This document shows, one piece after another, positions 48,023 through 59,922 of a DNA stretch of 64,000 nucleotides. The stretch lies in contig NZ_AP012331.1 in the NCBI RefSeq assembly GCF_001042635.1, forward strand, positions 682,001-746,000, in the 5' to 3' direction. The notes beneath the pieces were generated by a model that saw nothing but the letters and a program-made list of their open reading frames with translations, did no database searches and was not told the DNA's origin. How positions within the stretch are numbered: the first letter of the stretch is position 1; every line of letters begins with the position of its first letter. The position numbers and the translations under genes are program-made. Source of the stretch: Bifidobacterium scardovii JCM 12489 = DSM 13734. Its GTDB lineage: Bacteria; Actinomycetota; Actinomycetes; Actinomycetales; Bifidobacteriaceae.

Positions 48023-48901
48023 TTACAGGTCCTCGCCTTCGCGCTTGGCGAGCTCCATCTGCTCCTTGAACCAGACCTGCTCCGCCGGGTTCACGTCCTG
48101 CGCCTCGAGCAGCTTCTGGTATACCGGGTACAGCGCGTGCAGCCACGGGTACATCGCGTAGAGGCGCCGCTCCGAGCGGTGCTCGCGCCAGTGCTCGGGA
48201 TGCGCCTCGAAGGTGTTTCTGAACCGCCGCATGTAGCTGTGGAACGATTTGAAGGACGTGTCCATGCGCCGGGCGGAGATGCCGCAGATCATGCGCTGCG
48301 AATACACGGTTTTCATCCCCAGGCCGAGCAGGTGCAGCGAGACGTCGATGTCCTCGTGCATCACGTCTTCCTTGTCGGGGCACACCTCGTCGGCGATGCG
48401 GTGCCATGCGGTCGCGCGCAGCGCCATGTTCGAGCCGAACAGCAGCACCTGCCCGCCGTCCGCGCGGTACGTATGCCTGCGCACGTGGTCGTCGCCCATG
48501 AGACCGACGCGCTTGCCGGGCATGTCGTAGTACACCACCGGGCCGGTGGCCCCCATCGCCTCGGCGTCCTCGGTGAAGATGCCGGCCACGACCTCGACCC
48601 AGTCGGGCTTGAGCATGCAGTCGGCGTCGATGCGGCCCAGCACGTCGCCGGTCGCCGCGTTCAGCCCGAAATTGCGCGTGGGGATGAGCCCCTGTTCGGC
48701 GTCCTGATGCAGCAGCCGGATCGGCGCTTGGGGATGAGCCTCCATGAACCGCTCAACCGCGCCGGTGGTGTCGTCGGTGGACCGGTTGTCGACGACGATC
48801 ACCTCATGGGGCATGACGGTCTGACGGATCGCGTTGGTCAGGCAGTCAGCTATCCTGTCCTGTTCATTCCAGGCCGGAATGATGATCGAAACGTTCAGCA
48901 T
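48023..48901 (-). CDS. Family 2 glycosyltransferase
   Basis: 292 aa. GT-A fold: the N-terminus SIIIPAWNEQDRIADCL binds the nucleotide sugar, VDNRSTDDTTGAVE follows, and the metal motif is RIDADCM. The acceptor-side GSNMALRATAWHRI and MHEDIDVSLHLLGLG segments are typical. There are no clear membrane helices. It probably adds a sugar to a cell-surface polysaccharide or lipid. I start at 48901 (TATGCT 6 nt upstream); a longer ATG 15 bases upstream exists. A far longer open frame upstream on this strand is an antisense artefact of the next gene. It is divergent from the AI-2E gene. Confidence 0.88.
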   Translation of the reverse strand: MLNVSIIIPAWNEQDRIADCLTNAIRQTVMPHEVIVVDNRSTDDTTGAVERFMEAHPQAPIRLLHQDAEQGLIPTRNFGLNAATGDVLGRIDADCMLKPDWVEVVAGIFTEDAEAMGATGPVVYYDMPGKRVGLMGDDHVRRHTYRADGGQVLLFGSNMALRATAWHRIADEVCPDKEDVMHEDIDVSLHLLGLGMKTVYSQRMICGISARRMDTSFKSFHSYMRRFRNTFEAHPEHWREHRSERRLYAMYPWLHALYPVYQKLLEAQDVNPAEQVWFKEQMELAKREGEDL

Positions 48902-48967
48902 GCTTACAGCATACATTTTCGCGGCTACCGACGGCGACGTGCCGGCGGGACGATAGAATAGGGAGCC

Positions 48968-50530
48968 ATGACGCAACAGGATGAACAGAGGATTGACTTC
49001 GCATCGGTGTTTCCGGCCAAGGGGGACTCGCGCCGGCCGCCGGACTGGTGGGGGCGGGGCCTGCTGTACGCGGCCATCGCGGTGTTCCTGTCGATTTTCG
49101 TATGGCGCTCGTGGGGCGAGGTGTCGTACGTGGTGCTCGACGTCGTCATCTCGATGTTCCTCGCGCTGGCGATGGAACCGATGGTGGTGATGATGGTCCG
49201 GCACGGCTGGAAGCGCGGCGCGGCTTCGGCGGTGACCCTGCTGGGGCTGACGGTGATCGTCGTCGCGATGCTCACCCTGTTCGGCAGCGTGTTCGTGCAG
49301 CAGATGATCTCGATGGTCGGCGGCCTGCCGGATCTGTACAACCAGATCAAGGATGCCGTGGAGCAGTACTCCTCGTTCAGGATGCCGGACATCGCCAATC
49401 TGGGCGGCGAGATCTTCAAGAACCTGCAGACCTCCTGGGTCACCAACGTCGCCGGTCAGGCGATCACCACGACGATGGGGCTCTTCAGCGTGCTGATCAA
49501 CCTGCTGACCGTGTACATGGTGACGTACTACATCTCCGCGGCCGGTCCCAAGATGCGCCGGGCGGCCTGCCAGTGGCTCGGCGAATCGCAGCAGCGCCGC
49601 TTCCTGCTCGCGTGGACGATCGTGCAGGACCAGATCTCGGGCTTCCTGTTTTCCCGCACGATCCTGGCGCTGATCAACGCGACGTGCACGGCGATTTTCC
49701 TGGAGATCATCAACGTGCCCTATTGGCTGCCGTTGGCGCTGTTCTGCGGCGTGGTATCCCAGTTCATCCCGACCGTCGGCACGTACATCGGCGGCGCGCT
49801 GCCGGTCCTGTTCGCCTGGGGATCCAACGGCGCGACGTACGCGGTCGGCGTGCTGGTGTTCATCATCGTGTACCAGCAGATCGAGAACCTGATCCTGTCT
49901 CCGAAGATCTCGCAGCGCACCATGGACCTCAACCCGGCCATCGCGTTCCTTGCCGTGCTGGTGTTCGGATCGCTGTTCGGCGCGCTCGGCGCGTTCCTCG
50001 CCCTGCCGATCACCGCCAGCCTGCAGGCGATTTTCAAGGTGTACACCAAGCGCTACGAGCTGGTCGACTCGCCGCTGCTGTATGACCCGGATCCGGAAAA
50101 GAAATCGAAGGTCGTGGAAGGCGCCGAGGCGTTCAGCGAGCGCGTCATCAAGCCGATGAGCGACCATATGCCGCGCGCGGCGAAGGGCACGAGCGCCCGT
50201 GTGCCGATCAACGACGAGCTGCAGGAGCTGACCGAGCAGGTGTACCGGCGCCCGACCGCGCAGCAGCTCGACGATTCGGAAACGGTGGCGATCCCGAAGG
50301 GCGTGCTCGGCGGGCGGGGCAAGGCTGGGTTCGCCGGGCTGGCCGGATCGGAGCCGGCGGACGCGCGGCCCGGCGCCGACGAGCCCGGCGCGGATGACGC
50401 ATCCCCCGACCCCGGAACCGATCGCGGAACCGACCCCGAAGCCACGTCCGGAACCAAACCGGAAGCCGGCCCGGCGGCCGGCCCCGCAAGCGATACGACG
50501 CACGACAACCCAAGGAGCAAGTGGCGCTGA
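48968..50530 (+). CDS. AI-2E family membrane transporter
   Basis: 520 aa with about eight membrane helices. The family core is visible in LVTVYMVTYYISAAGPKMRRAA, FLEIINVPYWLPLALFCGVVSQFIPTVGTYIGG and LAVLVFGSLFGALGAFLALPI. The family (former PerM) includes the autoinducer-2 exporter TqsA and Na+/H+ antiporters; the substrate cannot be told. The C-terminal ~130 residues are charged, then Ala/Pro/Asp-rich and likely disordered. TAGAAT lies 8 nt before the ATG. The stop overlaps the start of the next glycosyltransferase gene, so the two are coupled. Confidence 0.9.
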   Translation: MTQQDEQRIDFASVFPAKGDSRRPPDWWGRGLLYAAIAVFLSIFVWRSWGEVSYVVLDVVISMFLALAMEPMVVMMVRHGWKRGAASAVTLLGLTVIVVAMLTLFGSVFVQQMISMVGGLPDLYNQIKDAVEQYSSFRMPDIANLGGEIFKNLQTSWVTNVAGQAITTTMGLFSVLINLLTVYMVTYYISAAGPKMRRAACQWLGESQQRRFLLAWTIVQDQISGFLFSRTILALINATCTAIFLEIINVPYWLPLALFCGVVSQFIPTVGTYIGGALPVLFAWGSNGATYAVGVLVFIIVYQQIENLILSPKISQRTMDLNPAIAFLAVLVFGSLFGALGAFLALPITASLQAIFKVYTKRYELVDSPLLYDPDPEKKSKVVEGAEAFSERVIKPMSDHMPRAAKGTSARVPINDELQELTEQVYRRPTAQQLDDSETVAIPKGVLGGRGKAGFAGLAGSEPADARPGADEPGADDASPDPGTDRGTDPEATSGTKPEAGPAAGPASDTTHDNPRSKWR

Positions 50531-51753
50531 TGGCATTACTGTCCGTTCTCGATCTGCTGATGGTCCTCGTCGGCGCCGTCGGCATCGGCTACCAGGCGCT
50601 GTGCATCCTCATCTCGCTGTTCGCCAAGCCGGTCACCTTCCCCACGGCCCCGATGGACCGGCACTACGCCGTGCTGATCTCGGCGCGCAACGAGGAGCAG
50701 GTGATCGGCAACCTCATCGACTGCATCCAGACGCAGACCTATCCGAGAGAGCTGATCGACATCTGGCTTGTCGCCGACAACTGCGACGACGGCACCGCCG
50801 AGGTCGCGCGGTCCAAGGGCTGCCATGTCATCGAACGCTTCAACAAGCAGCTGATCGGCAAGGGCTACGCGCTGACCTACCTGCTCGACCGCATGAACGA
50901 GTCCGGCGCGTCCGACAAGTACGACGCGTTCTTCGTGTTCGACGCCGACAACCGCCTCGACAAGCACTACTTCGAGGAGATGAACAAGGCCTTCCAGGCC
51001 GGGTTCCGCATCCTCACCAGCTACCGCAACTCGGTCAACCTGTCGGATAACTGGGTCTCGTCCGGCTCGGCCCTGTGGTTCATCCGCGAGTCGCGGTTCC
51101 TGAGCGCCTCGCGCATGCGGCTTGGCAACAGCTGCCACGTCGGCGGCACCGGCTTCATGTTCTCCAAGGAGGTCATGAAGCGCAACAACGGCTGGAAATT
51201 CCACCTGCTCACCGAGGACCTCGAATTCACGATGGACTCGGTGCTGCACGGCGACCGCATCGGCTACTGCGGCACCGCGATCCTCTACGACGAGCAGCCG
51301 GTCACCTTCCAGCAGAGCTGGCGGCAGCGCCTGCGCTGGAGCAAGGGATTCCTGCAGGTGTTCCGCTACTACGGCCCCGCCCTCATCAAGCGCGCGGTGC
51401 GCGAGCGCGACTTCTCCGCCGTGGACTTCACGCTGCTGCTGTGCCCGTTCACCGTGCTGGGCATCACCCGCGTGCTGCTCGGATGCCTGTTCGTCGCGTT
51501 CGGGTTCGTGACCTGGCAGAGCCAGATCGCCTCGATGAGCGGCTGGGCGTCGGGCATCGTGCTGAGCGTGCTCGGCATGATGGCGCTCGCCGCGCTGACG
51601 ATCATCGCCGAGCGCGACCAGATCGGCGCGACGAACAAGGAGCTGTTCGCGTATGTGCTGAGCTTCCCGATCTACATGCTCAGCTATGTGCCGATCTCGT
51701 TCCAGGCCATCTTCGCGAAGGCCCAGTGGAAACCCATCGCGCATAAGGGGTAA
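50530..51753 (+). CDS. Processive-type family 2 glycosyltransferase, membrane-bound
   Basis: 407 aa. One N-terminal helix (~5-30), a GT-A domain (ARNEEQVIGNLIDCIQTQTYP, D-D-D-motif FVFDADN, EDLEFTM), the QxxRW signature in QQSWRQRLRWSKG, and three C-terminal membrane helices (~305-330, ~338-355, ~385-405). The Q-x-x-R-W motif marks synthases that extend a sugar chain while exporting it, like cellulose and hyaluronan synthases. Cell-surface glucan or exopolysaccharide synthesis is likely. The ATG at 50530 overlaps the TGA of the AI-2E gene; a GTG at 50521 is an alternative start. Confidence 0.88.
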   Translation: MALLSVLDLLMVLVGAVGIGYQALCILISLFAKPVTFPTAPMDRHYAVLISARNEEQVIGNLIDCIQTQTYPRELIDIWLVADNCDDGTAEVARSKGCHVIERFNKQLIGKGYALTYLLDRMNESGASDKYDAFFVFDADNRLDKHYFEEMNKAFQAGFRILTSYRNSVNLSDNWVSSGSALWFIRESRFLSASRMRLGNSCHVGGTGFMFSKEVMKRNNGWKFHLLTEDLEFTMDSVLHGDRIGYCGTAILYDEQPVTFQQSWRQRLRWSKGFLQVFRYYGPALIKRAVRERDFSAVDFTLLLCPFTVLGITRVLLGCLFVAFGFVTWQSQIASMSGWASGIVLSVLGMMALAALTIIAERDQIGATNKELFAYVLSFPIYMLSYVPISFQAIFAKAQWKPIAHKG

Positions 51754-51842
51754 CGGCGGGTAGCGTCGGGTAGCGGCGGGCGGAGGCTGAGGCGCGCGCC
51801 GAGATTTGTGTACACGGATGCGGTCCCGCTGTGCGCCTCGGC

Positions 51843-51858
51843 TAGACTGAAATCCATG
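51843..51858 (+). promoter_or_regulatory. Leaderless promoter/start of the ABC ATPase gene
   Basis: TAGACT at 51843-51848, 7 nt, ATG at 51856. Confidence 0.6.
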
Positions 51859-52881
51859 AGTACAGACAATGATCAGGCGAATGTCAATTTTGGCCCGATG
51901 GTGCAGCCCGGGCGGCCGGCGCCGGCGCGGCAGCCGCTGCCGGTGATGCAACCGGGCGCGCCGACCGCCATGCCGCCGGCCATGCCCGCCGCGCCGGCCC
52001 CCGCCATGCCGGCGGTGCCGCCGAACCCGCAGGCCGCCGTCTCCATCCGCGGCCTGTTCAAGCGTTTCGACCGGAAGATCGCGGTCAACGGGCTGGCGCT
52101 CGACATCCCGATCGGCTCGTTCTACGGCCTGGTCGGCCCGAACGGCGCCGGCAAGACGACCACGCTCAACATGGTGACCGGTCTGCTGGTGCCCGACGCC
52201 GGCACGGCGATGATCCTCGGGCGCGACGTGTGGAGCGACGTGAACACGGCCAAGCGCATGATCGGCGTGATGCCCCAGCCCGACCAGATCTTCGATCGGC
52301 TCACCGGCCTGCAGCTGCTGGTGTACGCCGGCATGCTGCGCGGCATGTCCCGCGACGAGACGATGCGCCGCGCGAAGGACCTGCTGAACGCCTTCGACCT
52401 CGCCCAGGCGGCGAACACCATGGTCACCGACTATTCGGCCGGCATGACCAAGAAGATCTGCCTGGCCTCGGCGATGATCCACAGCCCGCGCATCCTGGTG
52501 CTCGACGAGCCCTTCGAATCGGTCGATCCGGTCTCCAGCGCGAACCTCAAGGACATCCTCATCGAATACGCGCGCACCGGCGGCACGGTGATCATCTCCT
52601 CGCACGTGATGTCCCTGGTCGAGAAGATGTGCACGCATGTGGCTGTGATCAACAATGGCCAGGTGCGCGCGGCCGGCACCGTCGACGAGGTCGCCGCGGG
52701 CGAGGACCTTGAGGACCGGTTCCTGCAGCTGGTCGGCGGGCGCCACGAGGCCGCGCATCTTGCATGGCTCGACGGCGGCGGCCCGGACGATCCGGCGGGC
52801 GGGCAGACGGGTCGTCCGGTCGACCAGCCCGATGCCGGCAGCACCGGAGCACCGGCCGACGGCATGCGGGGCGAACGATGA
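51856..52881 (+). CDS. ABC transporter ATP-binding protein
   Basis: 341 aa. A Pro/Ala/Met-rich N-terminal ~55 residues precede the ATPase. Walker A is GPNGAGKTT (~94-102), the signature loop reads TDYSAGMTKKICLASAM in place of LSGGQ, Walker B is RILVLDEPFESVDPVSS, and the H-loop is VIISSHVMSLVE. The C-terminal tail is disordered. The atypical signature is common in ABC-2 export systems. The permease gene overlaps it by 4 bases, forming a complete exporter. The substrate is unknown. Confidence 0.93.
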   Translation: MSTDNDQANVNFGPMVQPGRPAPARQPLPVMQPGAPTAMPPAMPAAPAPAMPAVPPNPQAAVSIRGLFKRFDRKIAVNGLALDIPIGSFYGLVGPNGAGKTTTLNMVTGLLVPDAGTAMILGRDVWSDVNTAKRMIGVMPQPDQIFDRLTGLQLLVYAGMLRGMSRDETMRRAKDLLNAFDLAQAANTMVTDYSAGMTKKICLASAMIHSPRILVLDEPFESVDPVSSANLKDILIEYARTGGTVIISSHVMSLVEKMCTHVAVINNGQVRAAGTVDEVAAGEDLEDRFLQLVGGRHEAAHLAWLDGGGPDDPAGGQTGRPVDQPDAGSTGAPADGMRGER

Positions 52882-54560
52882 TCGCCACCGCACGCACGCT
52901 GATACAACTGCGCTGGGCGCTCACCTGGGCCATCCTGCGCAAGTCCACATTGCAGACCATCGGCTACATCATCGCCTCGCTGATGGCGCTTGGCGCGATG
53001 GTCGGCACCGCCGCCCTCGCCTTCCAGGTCGGCGGCGAGTTCCACGCCGCCATACCGGCGGATCTGCTTGAGCGGGTATACGGCTCCGATGGCGTCATTC
53101 GCAGCCTCGTCGTCATCGGAGGGACGTCCCTGACGCTGTTCATCGCGATGATCCAGCTGATGCTGATCGGCGAGGGATCGACGATGAGCTCGCGCAGGTT
53201 CGCGCTGTACGGCATCGAGGACCGGCGGCTGCAGTTCGGTCTGCTGGCCTCCGGCCTGTCCGGACTGCCGGCGATCACCGGCGTGGTGTGCATGCTGGCA
53301 TGGGCCATGGCCTACCGGCCGATGGGGTCGGCCGCCGTGGTCGCCGAGCTGGTCGCCGCGCCGCTCATCATCGTCACGATGATGAGCATCGCCAAGCTGA
53401 TCATCTCGCTGTCCACCACGCTGGTCACCTCCAAGCGGGGCAAGAGTGTCTTCTACATAGTCACCGTGCTGGTGTTCGTCACGATCTGCCAGATCCCGTC
53501 GATCCTCCTCAACAACGGGTTCGACCCCGGCAACGGGTTTGGCCCCGGCATCAACCTCGACCTGCGCCAGCTGGCCCCGTTCGCTGCCGTCGCCGCATGG
53601 ACGCCGCTCGGCGCCGGATTCCAGCTGCCCTTCGACGCGATGGCCGGCGATTGGCTGCCCTTGGCGGCGCGCGTCGCCATCCTGGCCGCCACCTGGGCGG
53701 TGTGCTTTCTGGGCTGCACCTGGTGCCTCAAGCGGGAGCGCCTGACTTTGGGAGCGGGGGGCCCGGCCGTCAGGATCAAGGGGGTCGGCGCGTTCCGGTC
53801 CATGCCGGACAGCGTCTCCGGCGCGGTGTCCGCGCGCCTGGTCACCTATCTGCGGCGTGACCCGCGCCTGGCCATGATGTTCGCGATGCCGGCGTTCTTC
53901 GCCGTGATCTTCGGCCTGCAGTCCCACGACATCAACGTCATGGTCTGGCAGTCGCTGATCTGGGGCGGCTGGATGTTCTCGATCGTGGAGAGCAACGGCC
54001 TGTCCTACGACGGCCGCGGCTTCACCATGCAGGCGATCAGCGGCGTGCGCGGTCTCGACGACCGCATCGGCCGAGTCCGGGTCTACGCGGGCATCATCGT
54101 GGTCTATCTGGCGGTGCTCGCCGTGGCGATCGGCCTGTACACCGGCGACTGGTTCACGCCGTCCGGCGCGCTGACCGGTCTGGTGTTCCTGGCGCTCGGC
54201 TATGACGCGGCCTTCTGCTCGCTGGGATTGGCCGAGGTGGTCTCCTGTGTGTTCATGTACCCGGTGCCCTCGATGGACAAGCCGTTCTCGTCGCCGCAGG
54301 GCCGCGCGATGGCGCAGGGCTTCTTCCCGTTCATCTACATGCTCGGCAGCTTGCTGCTGGTCCTGCCGACCGGCATCGCCGCGGTTGCGCTGGCGCTGAC
54401 CGGCGTGTGGGATACGGCGTACTGGCTGCTGATCCCGATCGCGCTCGTCAACGGCGCCGCGGCGCTTGCGATTGGTTCATGGCTTGGCGGTAAGCTGATG
54501 GATGCGCGGATGCTGTCGATCGTCAAGACGCTCGATTCGTTCGCCTCGCTGCAGAAATAA
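52878..54560 (+). CDS. ABC-2 type transporter permease
   Basis: 560 aa with about 12 membrane helices in two halves, linked by a hydrophilic loop (~285-315). The N-terminus MIATARTLIQLRWALTWAILRKS contains the amphipathic helix typical of ABC-2 permeases. The ATG lies in the stop of the ATPase gene (ATGA), so the two are translationally coupled. Its length is well above simple ABC-2 subunits, suggesting two fused permease halves. It probably exports a hydrophobic or envelope compound; no substrate can be assigned. Confidence 0.9.
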   Translation: MIATARTLIQLRWALTWAILRKSTLQTIGYIIASLMALGAMVGTAALAFQVGGEFHAAIPADLLERVYGSDGVIRSLVVIGGTSLTLFIAMIQLMLIGEGSTMSSRRFALYGIEDRRLQFGLLASGLSGLPAITGVVCMLAWAMAYRPMGSAAVVAELVAAPLIIVTMMSIAKLIISLSTTLVTSKRGKSVFYIVTVLVFVTICQIPSILLNNGFDPGNGFGPGINLDLRQLAPFAAVAAWTPLGAGFQLPFDAMAGDWLPLAARVAILAATWAVCFLGCTWCLKRERLTLGAGGPAVRIKGVGAFRSMPDSVSGAVSARLVTYLRRDPRLAMMFAMPAFFAVIFGLQSHDINVMVWQSLIWGGWMFSIVESNGLSYDGRGFTMQAISGVRGLDDRIGRVRVYAGIIVVYLAVLAVAIGLYTGDWFTPSGALTGLVFLALGYDAAFCSLGLAEVVSCVFMYPVPSMDKPFSSPQGRAMAQGFFPFIYMLGSLLLVLPTGIAAVALALTGVWDTAYWLLIPIALVNGAAALAIGSWLGGKLMDARMLSIVKTLDSFASLQK

Positions 54561-54587
54561 CCGTTCGTCGCAGACAAGGAGCACGGC

Positions 54588-56039
54588 GTGGCCAGAAGAT
54601 CGACGGTCTACCGATCCCGGGATCCTCGAAGGCGCCGAGCCGTCACCGTCACGATCGCCGCATGCGCCACGGTCGCGCTGTTTACGGGATATCTGATCGC
54701 CGACATCGCCGATCTGGCTCCGGGGGTGCTGACCCTGCAGCCGGTGGAACGGCCTGCGGTCCCCGCCGCACGCCGGTCGCGCCCCGCCGGCGAGCTTGCC
54801 GGCGCGCTCGATGCGACCAAGGCCGTCGACGCCTCGGCCGCCGCCAAGCTGATCGACCAGCTCGCCGCGGCGGAGGGCGTCGGCGATGCCCTGTCCGTGG
54901 CCATCGCCGACGCGCAGGGTACCATCGTCGCGCAGCGCGCCGTCGATACGCCCAGGGAACCCGCCTCCACGATGAAGACGTTGACCGCGCTCGCCGCGTC
55001 CAGCACGCTCGACATGGGATCGACCCTCGACACGCAGACCTATCTGGTCCAGGGCGACGGGTCCGACACGTTGTTCCTCAAGGGCAACGGCGACATGCTG
55101 CTGTCGGCCGGAGCCAGCGACCCCGACCACGTCAACGGGCGCGCCGGGCTGGCCACGCTCGCCGAGCGGACCGCCCAGGCCCTGCGCCAGCGCGGCGTGA
55201 CCCATGTGTCGCTGACCGTTGACGACAGCCTGTTCGGCAGCGAGCGCTACCCGGCCACCATCGCGTTCAACAATCCGGACAACCTGTACTACACCGGCGT
55301 CACGTCGATGGCCATCGACGGCGGCCGCCAGTGGGCGGACGGCGCCGCCCCGGCCGATCCGGACGTGTTCAGCGCCTATCCGACCCTGAGTACCACCACC
55401 GTGCAGGACGCGACGGTCGTATTCGTCGCCGGGCTCGCCGAACAGGGCATCACCGTCGACGGCGATGCCGCCGACGGCACCGTGCCCGAGGGGCTTGAGC
55501 CGATCGCCTCTGTCAGCTCCGCCACGCTGAGCGAGATCCTGGCGTTCACCCTGCAGCATTCCGACAACACGCTCGCCGAGGAGTTCGGCCGGCTGACCGC
55601 GATCGCGCGGCGCCAGGAGAACTCGCCGCAGGGCGGGACCGCAGCCGTGCGCGCCGTGCTTGGCGATCTCGGCATCGACACTGCCGGCCTGACCATGGCC
55701 GACTGCTCCGGCCTGTCGACCGGGTCGAAGGTGAGCGTGCGCACGATGGTCGCCGTGCAGGCCCGCAACCTCACCGCCTCGGGCGCTGCGGGCGCGGCCG
55801 AAGGCCTGTCCGTCCCCGGATTGGTCGGCACCGCCGCCAACCGCGCGGTCAGCGGCGGCACCCTTGGCCTGCTGCGCGTGAAAACCGGCAGCCTCGGCGA
55901 GGTCACCTCGATGGTCGGCAACGTCTCGCGCACCGAAGGCGGGGCGCTGGCGTTCGCCGTGATCGTCAACCAGCCCGACGACATGACGGCGGCGCGCAAT
56001 GCGATCGACGCGTTCGTGGATCGGCTGGCATCACTGTAA
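54588..56039 (+). CDS. dacB: D-alanyl-D-alanine carboxypeptidase (PBP4-like, family S13)
   Basis: 483 aa. A basic N-terminus and one membrane/signal helix (~17-40) send it out of the cell. The penicillin-binding motifs are SxxK in ASTMKT (Ser127, Lys130), SxN in HSDNTLAEEFGR and KTG in RVKTGSLGEVTSMVG. S13 enzymes trim the terminal D-Ala of peptidoglycan stems. The GTG at 54588 is preceded by AAGGAG 6 bases upstream. It starts a long operon-like series: tilS begins in its stop codon (TAATG). Confidence 0.92.
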   Translation: MARRSTVYRSRDPRRRRAVTVTIAACATVALFTGYLIADIADLAPGVLTLQPVERPAVPAARRSRPAGELAGALDATKAVDASAAAKLIDQLAAAEGVGDALSVAIADAQGTIVAQRAVDTPREPASTMKTLTALAASSTLDMGSTLDTQTYLVQGDGSDTLFLKGNGDMLLSAGASDPDHVNGRAGLATLAERTAQALRQRGVTHVSLTVDDSLFGSERYPATIAFNNPDNLYYTGVTSMAIDGGRQWADGAAPADPDVFSAYPTLSTTTVQDATVVFVAGLAEQGITVDGDAADGTVPEGLEPIASVSSATLSEILAFTLQHSDNTLAEEFGRLTAIARRQENSPQGGTAAVRAVLGDLGIDTAGLTMADCSGLSTGSKVSVRTMVAVQARNLTASGAAGAAEGLSVPGLVGTAANRAVSGGTLGLLRVKTGSLGEVTSMVGNVSRTEGGALAFAVIVNQPDDMTAARNAIDAFVDRLASL

Positions 56040-57142
56040 TGGCGTATTCGGCATGGATCAGGGCCGGCATCGGCGCGGTGCGCGCCTCGCTCGCCGCATC
56101 GGGCGTGCGCCGGCAGGACGGGCGGTTCGCCGAGCACGGCGAGCATCGCCCCGATGCGGATGCGCCGCTTGTGCTGGTCGCCTGTTCCGGCGGCCGCGAT
56201 TCCATGGCGCTGGCCGCGCTGGCCGCCACCGTGTGCGCCACGCTCGGCGTGCGCTGCGGCGCCGCGGTCATCGACCACGGCATGCAGCCCGGTTCCGCCG
56301 ACGTGGCCGAGCGGGCGGCACGGCGCTGCCGGGCGCTCGGACTGGACCCGGTGACCGTGCGGGCCGTCGAGGTCACCGGCGACGGCAGGGGCGCCGAGGC
56401 CGCGGCGCGCGACGCGCGGTACCGGGCGCTGGGCGCCATCGCGCGGGAATCAGGCGCCGCCGTGGTGCTGCTGGCCCACACCAGCGACGATCAGGCGGAG
56501 ACGGTCCTGATCGGGCTGCTGCGCTCCGCCGGCGTCGACGCGCTCGCCGGCATGCCGGAACACTTCGAACGCGGGGGAGTGCGCTACGCCCGCCCGCTGC
56601 TGGACCTGAGCCGTGCCGACACGACCGGCATCTGCGAGGATCTGGGCCTGACGTGGTGGGACGATCCGACCAACGGCGACGGCGTCCCCGCATCCGAGGA
56701 CGCGGGGCTGCCGCTGCGCTCGCGGATTCGCCACCAGCTGATGCCGTTCCTGCGCCGGTTCGCCGGCGGCGATATCGTTGCGCATCTGGCCGGCGGATCC
56801 CGCCTGCTGCGTCTGGACAAGGACTATCTTGACGGCCAGGCCGACGCGGCGGCCGCCCGCATCGCGCTGGAGCCGGACGGCGACCTGCTGCGCATGGGCG
56901 TGAAGGCGCTGGAACGGGAGCATCCGGCGATCCGGTTGCGCGTCATCGCCCATCTGCTGGCGTCGGCCGGCGCCGGGGCGACCTCCGCGCAGGTGGCGTC
57001 GGTGGAGCGTCTGGTCTCCGATTGGCACGGTCAGGGACCGGTCTCACTTCCCAGTGGTTATTCAGCTTTCCGTCAGAAACACGTCATTCGTGTGTGCCAA
57101 TATGGTGGGCATGCGTATCGCCGACGTTCAAGATCAGATTGA
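56039..57142 (+). CDS. tilS: tRNA(Ile)-lysidine synthase
   Basis: 367 aa. It adds lysine to C34 of the AUA-reading tRNA-Ile, using ATP. The PP-loop is VACSGGRDSMALAALA near residue 48, and the conserved LLAHTSDDQAETVLIGLLRSAG and GMPEHFERGGVRYARPLLD follow. The N-terminal ~35 residues are an extension. Its last 32 bases overlap the hpt start, a linked order found across actinobacteria and other bacteria (tilS-hpt-ftsH). Confidence 0.94.
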   Translation: MAYSAWIRAGIGAVRASLAASGVRRQDGRFAEHGEHRPDADAPLVLVACSGGRDSMALAALAATVCATLGVRCGAAVIDHGMQPGSADVAERAARRCRALGLDPVTVRAVEVTGDGRGAEAAARDARYRALGAIARESGAAVVLLAHTSDDQAETVLIGLLRSAGVDALAGMPEHFERGGVRYARPLLDLSRADTTGICEDLGLTWWDDPTNGDGVPASEDAGLPLRSRIRHQLMPFLRRFAGGDIVAHLAGGSRLLRLDKDYLDGQADAAAARIALEPDGDLLRMGVKALEREHPAIRLRVIAHLLASAGAGATSAQVASVERLVSDWHGQGPVSLPSGYSAFRQKHVIRVCQYGGHAYRRRSRSD

Positions 57143-57670
57143 CCACGAGCTGGTCAGCAGAACACAGATAGACCATAAGATCCAAGAGGTCGCCGCACGG
57201 GTGAGCGCGGACTACGCCGGGAAGAACCCGCTGTTCGTCGCCGTGCTGAAGGGGGCGGTCAACACGCTCGCCGCGCTGTCCCAGGCCGTGAGCATTCCCG
57301 TGCAGATCGACTTCATGAGCCTGTCCAGCTATGGTTCGGGCACCCAGTCCAGCGGAAGCGTGACGATCCGGCAGGATCTGTCGACCGATGTTCGCGGCAG
57401 GCACATTCTGATCGTCGAGGATATCGTTGATTCGGGGCGGACGCTCGCATGGCTGTCCGAGGAGCTGAAGCGCCGCGGCGCGGCATCCGTCGAGATCTTC
57501 GCGCTGCTGGAGAAGCCGGCTCGCCGCGAAGTCGACGTGGACGTGAAATACCGCGGCTACGAGATCCCGGACGAGTTCGTGGTCGGTTTCGGGCTGGACT
57601 ACGACGAGCGGTTCCGTAATCTCGATTCGATCGCGGTGCTGAAGCCCGAAGTGTATCAAGGAGTGCATGC

Positions 57671-57674
<4 letters not shown>
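57111..57674 (+). CDS. hpt: Hypoxanthine phosphoribosyltransferase
   Basis: 187 aa. It salvages hypoxanthine and guanine with PRPP. The PRPP-binding motif is ILIVEDIVDSGRTL, and LKGAVNTLAALSQAV and SLSSYGSGTQSSG match the family. I start at 57111 (MRIADVQDQIDHELV), the conserved N-terminus; upstream ATGs at 57054 and 57102 fall inside tilS. The stop overlaps the ftsH ATG by 4 bases. Reading frames of tilS, hpt and ftsH are thus tightly coupled. Confidence 0.95.
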
Positions 57675-59761
<2,087 letters not shown>

Positions 59762-59793
59762 CCGATGCCATCGCCATCGTGCCCTGAATGACT

Positions 59794-59833
59794 ACGTTGC
59801 GGCGTGCTGCAGGCGTGCAGCACGCCGCAACGT
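59794..59833 (+). terminator. Hairpin after ftsH
   Basis: A 17-bp perfect stem (59794-59810 with 59817-59833), loop of 6, but without a T run. It may attenuate or only stabilise the message. Confidence 0.6.
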
Positions 59834-59922
59834 ATGTCTGGGGCGGGATGGACGTGGCGCGGCCGCGCGTTGCGGCGTGCCGCGAATGCCATGCGAGATG
59901 TCGAGATGTAAGGAGAGGAATC

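Noticed and set aside
48902..50536. A minus-strand frame extending the glycosyltransferase to 837 codons
   Set aside because: The extension is antisense to the AI-2E transporter gene, is unlike any family and has charged low-complexity sequence; the glycosyltransferase start at 48901 is natural.
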